Notes: generated from the sequence alone by a model not told the origin. A stretch of 64,000 bases of DNA from JAEUQQ01 sp963697285 (GCA_963697285.1 CAVONI010000001.1:310001-374000); one strand, 5' to 3'; positions 1-9,927 are shown, counted from the first letter of the stretch. Program-made: numbers and translations.

Positions 1-2332
1 CGGCGATCGGGTGTTCCGCAGTGCGGCGGCGTGTCGATGCGAGTGGCAGTCGCACGACGAACGTGCTGCCCATCCCCGGCCCTGCGCTCGAGGCCTGCAC
101 CCGCCCTCCGTGCAACTCGACGATCGACCGCACCAGCGTGAGGCCGATTCCCAGGCCACCGCGCGCCCGTTCGCGCGAGTGGTCACCCTGCGTGAACATG
201 TCGAACAGCCGAGGCAGCATCTCCGGATCGATGCCGATGCCTTCGTCGCGAACGCGGACGGTCGCTTCGCGCGCGGTCGTGTCGAGCGAGATCTCGATCG
301 TGCCGCCCCGCTCCGAGTACTTGGCCGCGTTGTCGATCAGGTTCGCAAACACCTGCGACAGGCGGGCATGGTCGGCGAACGCAACGACCGGTTCGAGCGG
401 CAGCGACAGGTGCAGGTGGTGCCCCGACGCGTCGATCGACGGGCGGCACGACTCGACGGCGTCACGGATGACCGCGCCGACGTCGAGGCGATCCTGGCGC
501 AATTCGAGCTTGCCCTTCGTGATCCGCGAGATGTCGAGCAGGTCGTCGATCAGGCGCACCATCTGGCGCAACTGCCGTTCGAGCACCGACGCGGCGTCCT
601 TCAGCGTGGCCGCCTCGGGCGCACGCTTGATGATCTCGATCACGTTCCGCATGGGGGCCAGGGGATTGCGGAGCTCATGCGCCAGCGTCGCCAGGAACTC
701 GTCTTTTCGGCGATCGCCCTCGCGGAGTTCCTCGTAGAGCGACGCACCCTCGAGTGCGCTGGCCGCGAGACGCGCCAACTGCGCGACGATCGGCTCGTCG
801 TGTTCGGTGAAGGTCGATTCGTCGCGGCTCGTCATGTGGATCGCCCCGAGGTGCTGGCCGTCGCGCCCGACGAGAGGGACGCCCATCCACGCCCCGGGAA
901 CCCCATGTCCCGCACCGGCGAAGAACGTCCGCCACGCTGGAATCGCCTCGAGTTGCGCGCGGGTCAGCCGCATCACCCGCTCGAGCGGCTCCGAGGGTGC
1001 AGACCGCCACGATGACCGCCCCCCGCGCGAGGGCGACTGGCCGGGATCCGGTTGCGGCGCCTGTGCCTCGTTCACGAGCCCGTCTGCACCCGCAACGGCG
1101 TACGCGACGACACGCTCTGCGTCGAGAATCCCGCGGGCGCCTGCCGTGACCAGTCCCAGGACCGACCGCACGTCTTGCGCCGCGTTGACGAGGTTCGCCA
1201 CGTCGGCCAGGCGCTGCAACTGGTCTGATTGCCGCTCCGTGCGTATCTGCGATTCGACGCGTTCGCTGATTTCCTCGTGCGCGACTACCGCCTTCACCTG
1301 CTCGAGCCCGTCCAGCGATGTGACCTGGATCTGGAACCAGCGGAGCTTGCCAGGAACGCGGCATGTGTATTCGGCGCTGAAGTCCGGACGATGTCCCTCG
1401 AGGACGGAGCGGATGCCGTCCGCAATCTGCCCGGCCCTGTCCTCGTCGCATCCCGCCGCCAGGTGGTCTGCGACCCCCGCATGGCCCGTGCCCCGGAAGC
1501 CGTTCTCGTCGGCGAAGCGTCGCCAGGCCGCATTGACTGCGACGATGTGTCCGTCGCGATCGAGCATGGCGACGTGCGTGGGAAGCGCGTCGAGGATGGA
1601 TCGGAGGAACCCTCGCGATCGCTCCAGGTCGATCTCGAGGTGGCGACGCTCGCCCACGTCGCGAAACGCGACCACCGCGCCCGCGATGCGGTCGTCACTC
1701 GCCCGGAGCGGCCTGGCCCGGTGCTCCACCGGCACATGGTCGTCGGTGCGCGACAGCAGCACCGTCCGCGCGTTGAGACCCACGTCGTGTCCGTCGCGGA
1801 TGGCCCGCAAAGCGGGATTCTCGGCTGGCACGTGACCGTCGGCACCACGAAGCGAAAGCACGTGCGCGATCGGTTCTCCGACGGCGTCCGACGGCGTCCA
1901 GCCGGTGGCCCGAACCGCGGCCTCGTTGATCAACGTCACGCGGCCATCCGTGTCCGTGGCGATCACCCCGTCTGAGACGAGGTCGAGTGTCGAGCGATGA
2001 TGCGCCTGGGCCTCGGCCTCATGGACACGCGCCCGCTGTTCGCGCTGTGTGCGCACGTACGCGATCACGAGCATCGCGACGCTCAGCAGGCCCGTGCCCG
2101 CCTGGAAAGCAATGGCCAGCATCACCTGCCGATCGCGTCCAGGCGCCGACGCGGGCACGGCCTCGAGGCGCCTGATCATGCTGTAGCCCAGCAGCACGGT
2201 CGCAACGATCGCCAGCAGCGCAAGGGCGAACAACGCTTGCGTCCGCCACGGAGACGCCACGTGTGGCGACGGCGACTCAACGACAGCGATGTCACTCACT
2301 CGTGTGAGACCTCGTCCGTGGCGGTGCGGCAT
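1..2332 (-). CDS. PAS/GAF sensor histidine kinase, C-terminus cut by window edge
   Basis: Membrane sensor kinase read continuously to the left edge, so its stop and any C-terminal receiver domain lie outside. Two hydrophobic segments (about residues 33-52 and 70-92) are followed by two PAS domains (about 114-350), a GAF domain (about 375-530), a HisKA box with LAHELRNPLAPMRN (His near residue 549), and an HATPase domain with NLIDNAAKYS (N box), DEGIGIDPEM (G1) and GGLGIGLTLV (G2), all intact. ATG 2332 lies 15 nt after the CsbD stop, so the two are probably cotranscribed. GTG 2299, with GAGG upstream, is an alternative start. The signal sensed is unknown. Confidence 0.85.
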   Translation of the reverse strand, partial: MPHRHGRGLTRVSDIAVVESPSPHVASPWRTQALFALALLAIVATVLLGYSMIRRLEAVPASAPGRDRQVMLAIAFQAGTGLLSVAMLVIAYVRTQREQRARVHEAEAQAHHRSTLDLVSDGVIATDTDGRVTLINEAAVRATGWTPSDAVGEPIAHVLSLRGADGHVPAENPALRAIRDGHDVGLNARTVLLSRTDDHVPVEHRARPLRASDDRIAGAVVAFRDVGERRHLEIDLERSRGFLRSILDALPTHVAMLDRDGHIVAVNAAWRRFADENGFRGTGHAGVADHLAAGCDEDRAGQIADGIRSVLEGHRPDFSAEYTCRVPGKLRWFQIQVTSLDGLEQVKAVVAHEEISERVESQIRTERQSDQLQRLADVANLVNAAQDVRSVLGLVTAGARGILDAERVVAYAVAGADGLVNEAQAPQPDPGQSPSRGGRSSWRSAPSEPLERVMRLTRAQLEAIPAWRTFFAGAGHGVPGAWMGVPLVGRDGQHLGAIHMTSRDESTFTEHDEPIVAQLARLAASALEGASLYEELREGDRRKDEFLATLAHELRNPLAPMRNVIEIIKRAPEAATLKDAASVLERQLRQMVRLIDDLLDISRITKGKLELRQDRLDVGAVIRDAVESCRPSIDASGHHLHLSLPLEPVVAFADHARLSQVFANLIDNAAKYSERGGTIEISLDTTAREATVRVRDEGIGIDPEMLPRLFDMFTQGDHSRERARGGLGIGLTLVRSIVELHGGRVQASSAGPGMGSTFVVRLPLASTRRRTAEHPIA

Positions 2333-2347
2333 TGGTGGCTGCCTGGC

Positions 2348-2647
2348 TCAAGCAAGCCACCGTGGTGCGGTGAAAAGGGCGTGAGCACGGAACGGCGAAC
2401 CGTTCCGTGCCACGCGATGCGTCGCTCTCAGCGCGATGCTGGGTCGCGGGAGGTACTCGTTCAGGAAGTCGTCCAGGTCGCGCTCGGCGCGGTCCCTGGC
2501 ATACCCGTAACGCTCCTGGATGCGGCCCGCCAGACTGTCGAAGTCGCCCTTCGACTGGTCGAGCTCGTCATCGGTCAGTTGTCCCCAGCGGCGTTTGACT
2601 TCGCCCCTCAGCTGCTTCCACTTGCCAATCAAGATGTCGCGGTTCAT
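2348..2647 (-). CDS. CsbD-family stress protein with C-terminal extension
   Basis: Residues 1-65 form a CsbD domain: MNRDILIGKWKQLRGEVKRR, then WGQLTDDELDQSKGDFDSLA, and a second helix with Gln-Glu-Arg-Tyr-Gly-Tyr. CsbD proteins are small hydrophilic general-stress proteins of unknown biochemistry, usually 60-70 residues. This one has about 30 extra residues with no recognisable domain. AAGGAGG lies 7 nt before ATG 2647. It directly precedes the sensor kinase on the same strand, which suggests the kinase belongs to the stress regulation of this island. Confidence 0.85.
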   Translation of the reverse strand: MNRDILIGKWKQLRGEVKRRWGQLTDDELDQSKGDFDSLAGRIQERYGYARDRAERDLDDFLNEYLPRPSIALRATHRVARNGSPFRAHALFTAPRWLA

Positions 2648-2801
2648 CGTGGGCCTCCTTGGCTCGGGTAGACGTTGGGCCTACGCGTCATTGATGCCGC
2701 AAGATCAGCGCCACCGTCGTGATCGGAGCCTCGGCCTTCCCGGGGGCGTCAGGTGTTGCATTCCGCGACGAACCGTTCCGGCTTCGACGTCGCGGAATGC
2801 G

Positions 2802-4781
2802 TCATGACGGGCCCAGCCCGGCCGCACGCGACAACGTGGCCAGCCTGTGGACCGCCATGCGCAACTGAGCGGCGTCGACGGGCTTCGTCATGTGTACCTG
2901 GAATCCTGCAAGCAGTGCCCGGCGACGCTCGTCGGCGTGTGCGTGCGCCGTCAAGGCAATGGCGGGCGCGCCGTTGTGCCCGGTGGCGTGGGTGCGCACC
3001 TGGCGGATGAACTCGTGGCCATCGATCTCCGGCAGGGCAACATCGCTGACAATCACGTGCACCGCGTCGTCTGCCAACAGGCCGAGCGCTTCCAGGGCAC
3101 GACTGGCCACGATCACCCGGGCTCCGGCGTCTTCGAGGATACGCTCCAGGTGCGCCCGCGATTCCCTGTCGTCGTCGAGCACGAGCACGTTGAGCCCCTG
3201 CAGCCTGACGTCAGGAGACGCCGCCGCCGGCGCTTCGGCGACCTCGCACGACGCCTCGGCGCCTGTCGGTTCGGCGATGCCTGCCGGCAGGTGCACGGTG
3301 ATCGTGGTTCCCCGATCGAGGCCAGGAGACGAGGCACCAATCGTGCCCCCGTGCAACTCGACGACGTGCTTGACGATGGTCAGCCCGAGGCGATTCGTGG
3401 CCGCGCGTCGTGGCGCCGATGACTTCGTGAACGTGTCGAAGACCGACGACAGCGATTCCGGCGGGATCCCCGCGCCCGTGTCGCTGACGACGATCTCGAG
3501 ACCCCCGTGCGGCGCCGCGACGACGGCGAGGTTGATGCTGCCTCCTGCGGGCGTGTCATGCAGCGCATGGTCGAGCAGGGAGCCGATCAACTGGTCGAGC
3601 CGTGCGGGGTCTGCGACCACGGGCGCCGGCTCGAGCGGCGTCGAGGCAACGAACGAGACCCGGGCCGCTTCCGCGCGCGGCCTGAAGGCCTCTGCGGCGC
3701 GGTGTGCGACATCGACGGCGTCCATGGGGCGCCGGTCGAGTTCGACGCGGCCGCTCACCAGGGCGTCGGCGTCGAGCAGGCTCGTGATCAACTGCGCCTG
3801 CGCACGCGCATTGCGCTTGATGACGTCGGCAGCGGCCGTGACCTGATCGGGGTCGTGTGCACTCATCCGGAGCACCTCGGACCACCCGAGGATCGCGTTC
3901 AGCGACGTGCGGAGTTCATGCGAGAAGACCGAGAGCAGCACGTCGCGTGCAGGCGTGTCGTGAACGGATGCTCCTGGCGCCGCAACCCTGCCGGGTTCGG
4001 GGTCGGCGAATGCGGGGGTGACCGGTCGGCCAGCCACTGCCTGCGGCGCTGCGCGCAGGTCGCGCTCATCGGCGGCACGGGCACGCTGGGCCCGGCGAGC
4101 GTCGCTCACGTCCGACACACGCAGCGACAGTCCGCCGTCCGCAGACGGGTTCACCTTGACGTCGAGCGTCCGGTCGAGATTGTCGTCGACCTCCTCGAAC
4201 TGCCTGGCCGTACGCGTGAGCATGGCCTCACGGCACGTCGTGCGCGCCTGCTCGCCGAAGATCGCCCACGAATCCTCCCACGGCCGTCCCAGCACCTCGG
4301 TGCGCGTCCGGTTGGCCAATCGCAACGCGGGATCGTTGGCGTAGAGGGTCCTTCCCTCGCGATCGACGGCGATGATGGCGTCACCCAGGCTGCCGAGCAC
4401 CCCCTCCGCGAGCAACGCCGCGGCAACGGCCTGTTGTCGCGCATGCTCCAGGTCGACGACGAGCTGACGCCCGCGATCAGCGACCCAGACGACCAGTAAT
4501 CCGGCGAGGGCGAAGAGAACCTGCGTCCAGAATGACGGGCGTGACCACTCGTGGGCACCCAGGTCGCGTCCCTCGACCAGCGACACCGCCACCAGCGACA
4601 GCACGAGCGAGGCGAGCCCAGGCCCGAAGCCCCCGACGAGCCCGGCGATCATGACCGCCGGGAAGTACGTGAGAAACGGCACGTCGATGTCGAGCAGGGG
4701 CATCAGGGCGAGCCGGCAGAGCACGCTGATGATCACGAAGACAACCGCGAGGGGATAGCGGAGGTGCGTGCGGATGATCAC
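2802..4781 (-). CDS. Membrane hybrid histidine kinase with receiver domain and atypical N box
   Basis: 659 residues. A DUF4118-like membrane region with several hydrophobic segments (about 8-100) is followed by a PAS domain (about 122-225), a HisKA domain with SVFSHELRTSLNAILGW (His288), an HATPase domain and a C-terminal receiver domain (about 530-650; phospho-acceptor Asp580, conserved Lys in MTKP). In the ATPase domain the G1 box DTGAGIP is present. The N box reads SLLDHALHDT, so the usual ATP/Mg-contacting Asn is His, and the G2 region (NRLGLTIVK) lacks the usual glycine run. ATP binding may be weak or the protein may act mainly as a phosphatase or phosphorelay component. It is divergent from the NtrC-type regulator, a plausible partner. 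No good Shine-Dalgarno is seen at ATG 4781. Confidence 0.88.
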   Translation of the reverse strand: MIIRTHLRYPLAVVFVIISVLCRLALMPLLDIDVPFLTYFPAVMIAGLVGGFGPGLASLVLSLVAVSLVEGRDLGAHEWSRPSFWTQVLFALAGLLVVWVADRGRQLVVDLEHARQQAVAAALLAEGVLGSLGDAIIAVDREGRTLYANDPALRLANRTRTEVLGRPWEDSWAIFGEQARTTCREAMLTRTARQFEEVDDNLDRTLDVKVNPSADGGLSLRVSDVSDARRAQRARAADERDLRAAPQAVAGRPVTPAFADPEPGRVAAPGASVHDTPARDVLLSVFSHELRTSLNAILGWSEVLRMSAHDPDQVTAAADVIKRNARAQAQLITSLLDADALVSGRVELDRRPMDAVDVAHRAAEAFRPRAEAARVSFVASTPLEPAPVVADPARLDQLIGSLLDHALHDTPAGGSINLAVVAAPHGGLEIVVSDTGAGIPPESLSSVFDTFTKSSAPRRAATNRLGLTIVKHVVELHGGTIGASSPGLDRGTTITVHLPAGIAEPTGAEASCEVAEAPAAASPDVRLQGLNVLVLDDDRESRAHLERILEDAGARVIVASRALEALGLLADDAVHVIVSDVALPEIDGHEFIRQVRTHATGHNGAPAIALTAHAHADERRRALLAGFQVHMTKPVDAAQLRMAVHRLATLSRAAGLGPS

Positions 4782-5079
4782 GGCAGGTCACGTCGGCAGC
4801 GGGGATGCCAGTGCGACATCGATTCACCAGTGCTGAGCAGCATCCATGCCACGACGTGGTACACGGTGGCACGAGCCTTGTAACGCTTGTGCTGCAGACT
4901 GTGAACCGACACGGGAGCACATGCACCGGTAGTGGCGCTTTGCAACCACCAGACGCGCGCCCTCACGATGGAGAGTGACCTCCGCAACGCCACATCCCTG
5001 GTGTAGTGAATCGAAACGCACCATGTACAAATCCGAGTCACGCAACGACGTTACGCAGGACCAAGGACCATCAGCGCCA

Positions 5080-6600
5080 ATGCCCACAATCCGTCAGAAA
5101 CCACGCGTGCTGCTCGTCGAGGATCACGAAGATTCCGCGGCGTGGACGAAACAGATACTTGCCCGGCACGGCTACGAGGTGAGCGTCGCCTCGAACGGGA
5201 CAGGGGCAGAGCAGCAGCGCCTCGTTGCGGCGCCAGATCTCGTGATCATGGATCTTCGCCTTCCCGACGTGGACGGGCTCGACCTGTTGAGGCGGTTCAA
5301 GGCCGCGCAGCCCGATCTGCCCGTGGTCATGGTCACCGGCCACGGCAGCGTGACCGATGCGGTCGAGGCCATGAAGCAGGGGGCACTCACCTTCATCGAG
5401 AAGCCCGTCGATGTCGATGTCCTGCTCGCGGTGCTCGAGAAGGCCACCGACTACCTCCGCCTGCGCGACGAGAACGTGCGGTTGCGCCAGCAGGTGAAGG
5501 AAGAGCAGGCGTTGCTCGGCGGCATGCTGACCAAGAGCGAGAAGATGCGACAGGTGTTCTCGCTCGTGCGGTCGGTGGCGCCGACCGATGCGAACGTCCT
5601 CATCGCGGGAGAGAACGGCACGGGCAAGGAACTGATCGCCAATGCGCTCCACCAGTTCAGCACCAGGGCGAACGGGCCGCTGGTCAAGATCAACTGCGCC
5701 GCCATCCCGGCCGAGTTGATCGAGTCGGAGTTGTTCGGGCATCGCCGTGGGGCCTTCACGGGCGCGATCGCCGACAAGACGGGACTGATGGAGCAGGCGC
5801 ACGGCGGCACGCTGCTGCTCGACGAGATCGGCGACATGCCGATGTCGCTGCAGGCGAAACTGCTGCGTGTGCTGCAGGAGCGCCACGTCACGCCGGTGGG
5901 TGGCACGCGCGTCGTGCAACTCGACTTCAGGCTGATCTGCGCTACGAACAGCGACTTGCAGGCATTGATGGCACAGGGGCGGTTTCGCGAAGACCTGTAC
6001 TTCCGCATCAACACGATTGCCGTGTCGCTCCCGGCGCTGCGCGACCGTCCCGAAGACATTCCCCTGCTGGCTGCCCACTTCGTGAAGAAGTTCGCGAAGC
6101 AGTACGATCGTCCGGTCACGACGATTCACCCGGACGCGTTCGAAATCCTGATGCGCCATTCGTGGCGGGGCAACGTGCGTGAACTCGAGCACGTCATCGA
6201 ACGCGCCGTGATCGTGGCCGAGGGCGCCGAGATCGAGGTCGGCCACCTTCCCGACCACTTCGGTTCAGGTCCACAGATCACGCGGCCTGCCGTTGTGGCT
6301 GGCGAGACGACGCCGGTCGTGCGGCAGGGGTTCGCGCCTTCACCACCGTCAGCGGCCGCGCCCCTGGAAGGCACGCCGCCGATCTCCAGCCTCGACGACC
6401 TCGAGAAGTGGGCCATCCTCAGGACGCTGCGCCACACCCGCGGCAACAAGCGGGCGGCCGCATCGATCCTGGGCATTCATCGCCCGACGCTCTACAAGAA
6501 GCTCCAGCGCTATGGCTTGACCGAGGACATCGGCACCCGGAATGTCATCGGTACCAGGGAGGTCGCGTCCGAGGTGCCGATGCGCGCCCCTGCCGAGTGA
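5080..6600 (+). CDS. NtrC-family sigma-54-dependent response regulator
   Basis: From ATG 5080 the protein has 506 residues. An N-terminal receiver (DLVIMDLRLPDVDG, Asp58; Lys in FIEKPVD) is followed by an AAA+ sigma-54 activation domain. Walker A is GENGTGKE, the GAFTGA loop that contacts sigma-54 is intact near residue 225, Walker B is GGTLLLDEIGDMP and the arginine-finger region is RFREDLYFRIN. A Fis-type helix-turn-helix follows near the C-terminus (NKRAAASILGIHRPTLYKKL). It should activate sigma-54 promoters after phosphorylation. The frame is open back to GTG 4975, and ATG 5023 is another candidate. I prefer 5080 because AAGGA precedes it and the receiver begins a few residues later. The divergent hybrid kinase is a likely partner. 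Confidence 0.9.
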   Translation: MPTIRQKPRVLLVEDHEDSAAWTKQILARHGYEVSVASNGTGAEQQRLVAAPDLVIMDLRLPDVDGLDLLRRFKAAQPDLPVVMVTGHGSVTDAVEAMKQGALTFIEKPVDVDVLLAVLEKATDYLRLRDENVRLRQQVKEEQALLGGMLTKSEKMRQVFSLVRSVAPTDANVLIAGENGTGKELIANALHQFSTRANGPLVKINCAAIPAELIESELFGHRRGAFTGAIADKTGLMEQAHGGTLLLDEIGDMPMSLQAKLLRVLQERHVTPVGGTRVVQLDFRLICATNSDLQALMAQGRFREDLYFRINTIAVSLPALRDRPEDIPLLAAHFVKKFAKQYDRPVTTIHPDAFEILMRHSWRGNVRELEHVIERAVIVAEGAEIEVGHLPDHFGSGPQITRPAVVAGETTPVVRQGFAPSPPSAAAPLEGTPPISSLDDLEKWAILRTLRHTRGNKRAAASILGIHRPTLYKKLQRYGLTEDIGTRNVIGTREVASEVPMRAPAE

Positions 6601-6662
6601 CGTGGTCGGGTGGTCGAGCACGAGACCATGGAAGGGCGACCGGCAGTGTCACGTGAACACGG

Positions 6663-6696
6663 GGACGGTCGCAGGCTGGAGTGCCCGCGACCGTCC
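6663..6696. terminator. Hairpin between convergent genes
   Basis: GGACGGTCGC (6663-6672) and GCGACCGTCC (6687-6696) form a perfect 10-bp stem with a 14-base loop, between the converging regulator and BON genes. There is no T-tract, so it would be a factor-assisted or bidirectional terminator. Confidence 0.55.
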
Positions 6697-6719
6697 GGGG
6701 ATGCGCGCTGCGGAAGCGC

Positions 6720-7259
6720 CTACGACTTGGCGGGCTTCACCTTGACATTGCTCGACACGCGTCGCACGCCCTTGACGGCGTGAGCGGCCTCAACCGCCTT
6801 CAAGTGGGCTTCGACGCTACTTGCCGTCCCGGTGAGCAGGACGACGCCCTTGCTCACCGACGCGATCGAGATACTGCTGTCCTTCAGCATCGGATCCTTG
6901 TCGAGCACGTCCTCGACGCGGTCCTGAATCACCTCATCGGTGTCGTTGCTGACTTCGCGCGCGGGCTTCGGGACGACCTGCAACAGGTTCTTGACCTGCT
7001 TGACGCCGTCGAGTTTGCGTGTCTCACGTTCCGCCAGCGCCTTGGCGGCTTCGGATTCCACCTTGCCGTGCAGCGTCACGACGCCGTTGTTGGTGTCAAC
7101 GTTGAGGTCCCACGTGTCGATGCCCTCGGTCGTCATGAGGGCGATGCGTGCCTTGGCGGTGATCCAGGCGTCTGGTGTGTCGGCCTCAGCCACGTTGAAA
7201 GCGCCGGCGCCCACGCTGCACACCGCAGCCAACGCCATCGTCATCAGGATTTTCTTCAT
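6720..7259 (-). CDS. Periplasmic double-BON-domain protein (OsmY-like)
   Basis: 179 residues from ATG 7259, chosen because AGGAGG lies just upstream and a signal peptide follows directly (MKKILMTMALAAVCSVGAGA). Two BON domains (about 28-100 and 108-175) each carry the GVVTLHGKV / GVVLLTGTA core typical of OsmY and related envelope proteins. BON domains bind phospholipid or stabilise the envelope under osmotic stress. The setting among CsbD, YtxH-like and DUF892 genes fits a general stress role. Confidence 0.88.
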   Translation of the reverse strand: MKKILMTMALAAVCSVGAGAFNVAEADTPDAWITAKARIALMTTEGIDTWDLNVDTNNGVVTLHGKVESEAAKALAERETRKLDGVKQVKNLLQVVPKPAREVSNDTDEVIQDRVEDVLDKDPMLKDSSISIASVSKGVVLLTGTASSVEAHLKAVEAAHAVKGVRRVSSNVKVKPAKS

Positions 7260-7889
7260 CACTGTATCCTCCTCGAGGCCGGCGTTGAGTCGCCACCTCG
7301 TGCTGAGTCGTTGATCAGCAAGGGCCACGCCAAGACGGAATCAGTCGAAGGGATGTGAATTGCGCGGACTGGGTTGGCGTCAGCATCATCATTATCGCGG
7401 GTGCATCAGCTGCCCACGGGCGAAGTTACCAGGTGTCTGGTTCAGCGACACGTCATGGCGCCGAGCAGTGAGTGGTGAGTCAGAACAGGATCCCGCACGA
7501 TCGTCAACGTGACTCGCCGAATCCGAGCGTCGAAGCGTCCCACTATTACACCTCGTGTCGCGTGACGCATCACGCTGACCATGCGGGTGTCTGCAGGACG
7601 AGTCGCCTGTGTCTGACGTGGACGGTCGGTCACGGGAGCCGGTGAATGCATCAGTGAAACGCCGTGGGGAAAAGCGCTGAGTCAGCCTCAGTAAGGCTGT
7701 TGCCACTCTGCCGACACCGCACCTCACGTCGATGCACCGACAATCCGTGGCGTCCGCCCAAGCAAGACAGGGCGGTGTTCACTGAGGCGACGGTTGATGT
7801 TCAAGAACTGAACGATTGCGGCTCCCATGTTAAGCGCCTACCGACGCGCTGGCCCCGTGCAGGCGGCCGTCGGGTTGCATCGTGCCGAT
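7260..7889. other. Non-coding gap before the treY remnant
   Basis: About 630 bases without a convincing gene. The open frames here are short, Arg/Ser-rich and lack recognisable domains or ribosome sites. The 5' part should hold the BON promoter. The 3' part runs into the decayed treY gene and may be more of the same debris. Confidence 0.5.
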
Positions 7890-9117
7890 GCATGTCGCGA
7901 CCGCTCCCTGCCGCAACCGACCGCCTTCAGTTGCACGCCGGGTTCACGTTCGACGATGTCGCACGCGTCGTCCCATACCTAGCATCACTGGGGATCACCG
8001 ACTGCTACCTGTCGCCGATCCTCAGCGCCAGGGCAGCACCCACGGCTACGACATCACCGACCACGCGGTCGTCAATCCCGCGCTGGGTGGCGTCGGGGGC
8101 TGGCGTCGGCTGCGCGACGACGCCTCGACTTCGCAATGACCCTCCAGCAGTACAGCGGGGCCGTCCATGCCAAGGCGGTGGAAGACACCGCGTTCTACCG
8201 CCACAACGTGCTCGTGTCGCTGAACGAGGTCGGTGGCGATCCCGCGACGTGTGGACGCGCCCCTCAGGAGTTCCACGAGGCGATGCGCGCGCGTCATGCC
8301 CGGTGGCCGTTCGAGATGTCTGCGTCATCGACGCACGACACGAAACTCGGCGAGGACGTCCGCGCGCGAATCAGCGTCCTGTCTGTGATGCCGAGGGAGT
8401 GGGCGGGTGCCCTGTCGCGCTGGTCGAGGATGTCCGTGGAGCGCCTCACGGCGTACATGCTCAAGTCCGCCAGGGAAGCGAAGCTCCGCACCAGCTGGAT
8501 CGATCCTGATCCCGCCTACGACGAGGCTGTGGGGAAGCTTGTCGCCGGCGTGATCGCGGGTCCGTCGGCGGCGACATTCTTCGAGACCTTGCGCCGTTCT
8601 GGCGCCGGGTTGCGCGCGCGGGCTGGTGAACAGCCTGGGCCAGCTCGTGGCGAGGATGGCGGCGCCGGGCGTGCCCGACGTGTACCAGGGCACCGTGGCT
8701 GGGACCTCGCGCTCGTGGCGCCACGTCGGTCACCGAGTTCCATCCGCGGCTGAAGCTCATGGTGACCGCAAGTGCGCTGCGCGCGCGAACGGCGTGGCGC
8801 GACGTCTTCCTCGATGGCGAGCACATCGCCCATGTCGCTCGCGGCAGCCGAGCCGATCACGTGCTGGCGTTCGAGCGTCGACTGCACGGGACGCGCGTGC
8901 TCGCGCTGGTCACGCGCCTGTCGTGCGCCCTGGAGGCACCCGACGGCACATTGCCGTGCGGCGCCACGTGGGGCGACACCGTTGTCACGCCCGGTGGGAC
9001 GTTCCGTGGGCCGACTGGACTGATGTGCTGAGTGGCGCGCGTCTCAGCGGAGAGTCGCTGCCGCTTCACACCGTCTTTGCCGTCCTGCCCGTCTCGCGGC
9101 TGGTGTCTGTCTCGTGA
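7890..9117 (+). pseudogene. treY: Remnant of malto-oligosyltrehalose synthase (treY)
   Basis: The TreY start is recognisable (DRLQLHAGFTFDDVARVV, LGITDCYLSPILSA), then in another frame GSTHGYDITDHAVVNPALGG. It then jumps near 8125 directly to the late catalytic part (QQYSGAVHAKAVEDTAFYR, SASSTHDTKLGEDVRARI). The C-terminal parts continue in two further frames (NSLGQLVARMAAPGVPDVYQ; TASALRARTAWRDVFLDGEH) and end in LSGESLPLHTVFAVLPV. Roughly 400 residues remain of a family of 700-900, with about five frame changes and an internal loss of around 500 residues. TreY normally converts the reducing end of maltodextrin to trehalose, so this gene is dead. No treZ is in the window. Confidence 0.85.
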
Positions 9118-9209
9118 GGGCGCACAGCGGTGTGGGTTGCTCCGACGGACCACGACCATGGACAGTGGCACGCGCATTGAAGGACAAAGCGGCAGGAGGC
9201 ACGTGCCAG

Positions 9210-9473
9210 ATGGAACAGTTGCGTCAGTCGTACGACGCTCGCCCGGCGGCGCCGACGATCCTCCTGGGAGCGTTGGGCGGCGTCGTCATCGCGTATCTCC
9301 TCTTCACCGACCGGGGCCGTGATCTCCGTGCGCGTGGCGAACGTGCCCTCGATACGTGGACGAACGACCTGTCGCGCGTCAACGAGGCGATGCGGCGCGT
9401 ACGCCAGGTGTACACCGAAGGGCGGTCTGTGCTGGCCGGAGTGATCGATCAGACGTCCACCGACCGACCTTGA
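9210..9473 (+). CDS. Small single-span membrane protein, YtxH-like
   Basis: 87 residues from ATG 9210, with AGGAGG 10 nt upstream. One membrane span (TILLGALGGVVIAYLLFTDR, about residues 14-33) is followed by an Arg-rich amphipathic helix (to about 75). The span-plus-TDRGRDLR arrangement resembles YtxH-type stress proteins, but no catalytic motif is present. It begins a run of three closely spaced genes (gaps of 14 nt each) encoding membrane-anchored helical proteins, probably one operon. Exact function unknown. Confidence 0.72.
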   Translation: MEQLRQSYDARPAAPTILLGALGGVVIAYLLFTDRGRDLRARGERALDTWTNDLSRVNEAMRRVRQVYTEGRSVLAGVIDQTSTDRP

Positions 9474-9487
9474 AGGGGGATCCGGCA

Positions 9488-9913
9488 ATGAACAGCAGCC
9501 TCGATACGACCAACATGTGGCTGGCGGTCCTGGCGATCGCCGCGGCCATTCAGACCCTGATGCTCCTGGCAGGGGCCATCGCGGTATTCCTCGCGCTTCG
9601 CACGGTGCGCAGCCAGATCGAGCAACTCGAGCAGCGGCACATCGCGCCCATCAGCAACCGCGTGTCAGCAGTGGTCGACGACGTGCGCGACATGATCGCG
9701 CGTGCCAGGCAGACCGAAGCCGCGGTGCGGGCGCAGGCACAGCGCATCGAACACGCGGTGCACGTCGGGCGCCAGGTGCTGCTCCAGCGGGTATGGCCCG
9801 TGATCGGCGTCGGTCGCGCCATTTCGGCGGGACTCGGCGTCCTGACACAACGTTCTCCTCACTCCACGTCTCCGTTGACACCGCGCGACAGGCGCGCAAC
9901 CACCACTTCCTGA
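9488..9913 (+). CDS. Membrane-anchored coiled-coil protein (DUF948-like)
   Basis: 141 residues from ATG 9488, preceded by GAAGGGGGA. A single N-terminal membrane span (WLAVLAIAAAIQTLMLLAGA) runs into a long helix with Gln/Glu/Arg content (about 40-95), likely a coiled coil, then a Ser/Thr/Pro-rich tail. The pattern resembles DUF948/YtxG partners of YtxH. It is the middle gene of the 9210-10263 run. No enzymatic residues seen. Confidence 0.7.
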   Translation: MNSSLDTTNMWLAVLAIAAAIQTLMLLAGAIAVFLALRTVRSQIEQLEQRHIAPISNRVSAVVDDVRDMIARARQTEAAVRAQAQRIEHAVHVGRQVLLQRVWPVIGVGRAISAGLGVLTQRSPHSTSPLTPRDRRATTTS

Positions 9914-9927
9914 AGGAGGAATGCACC

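Noticed and set aside
807..1835. 342-codon forward frame over the first sensor kinase
   Set aside because: PAS, GAF and HisKA motifs are on the reverse strand in a continuous frame.
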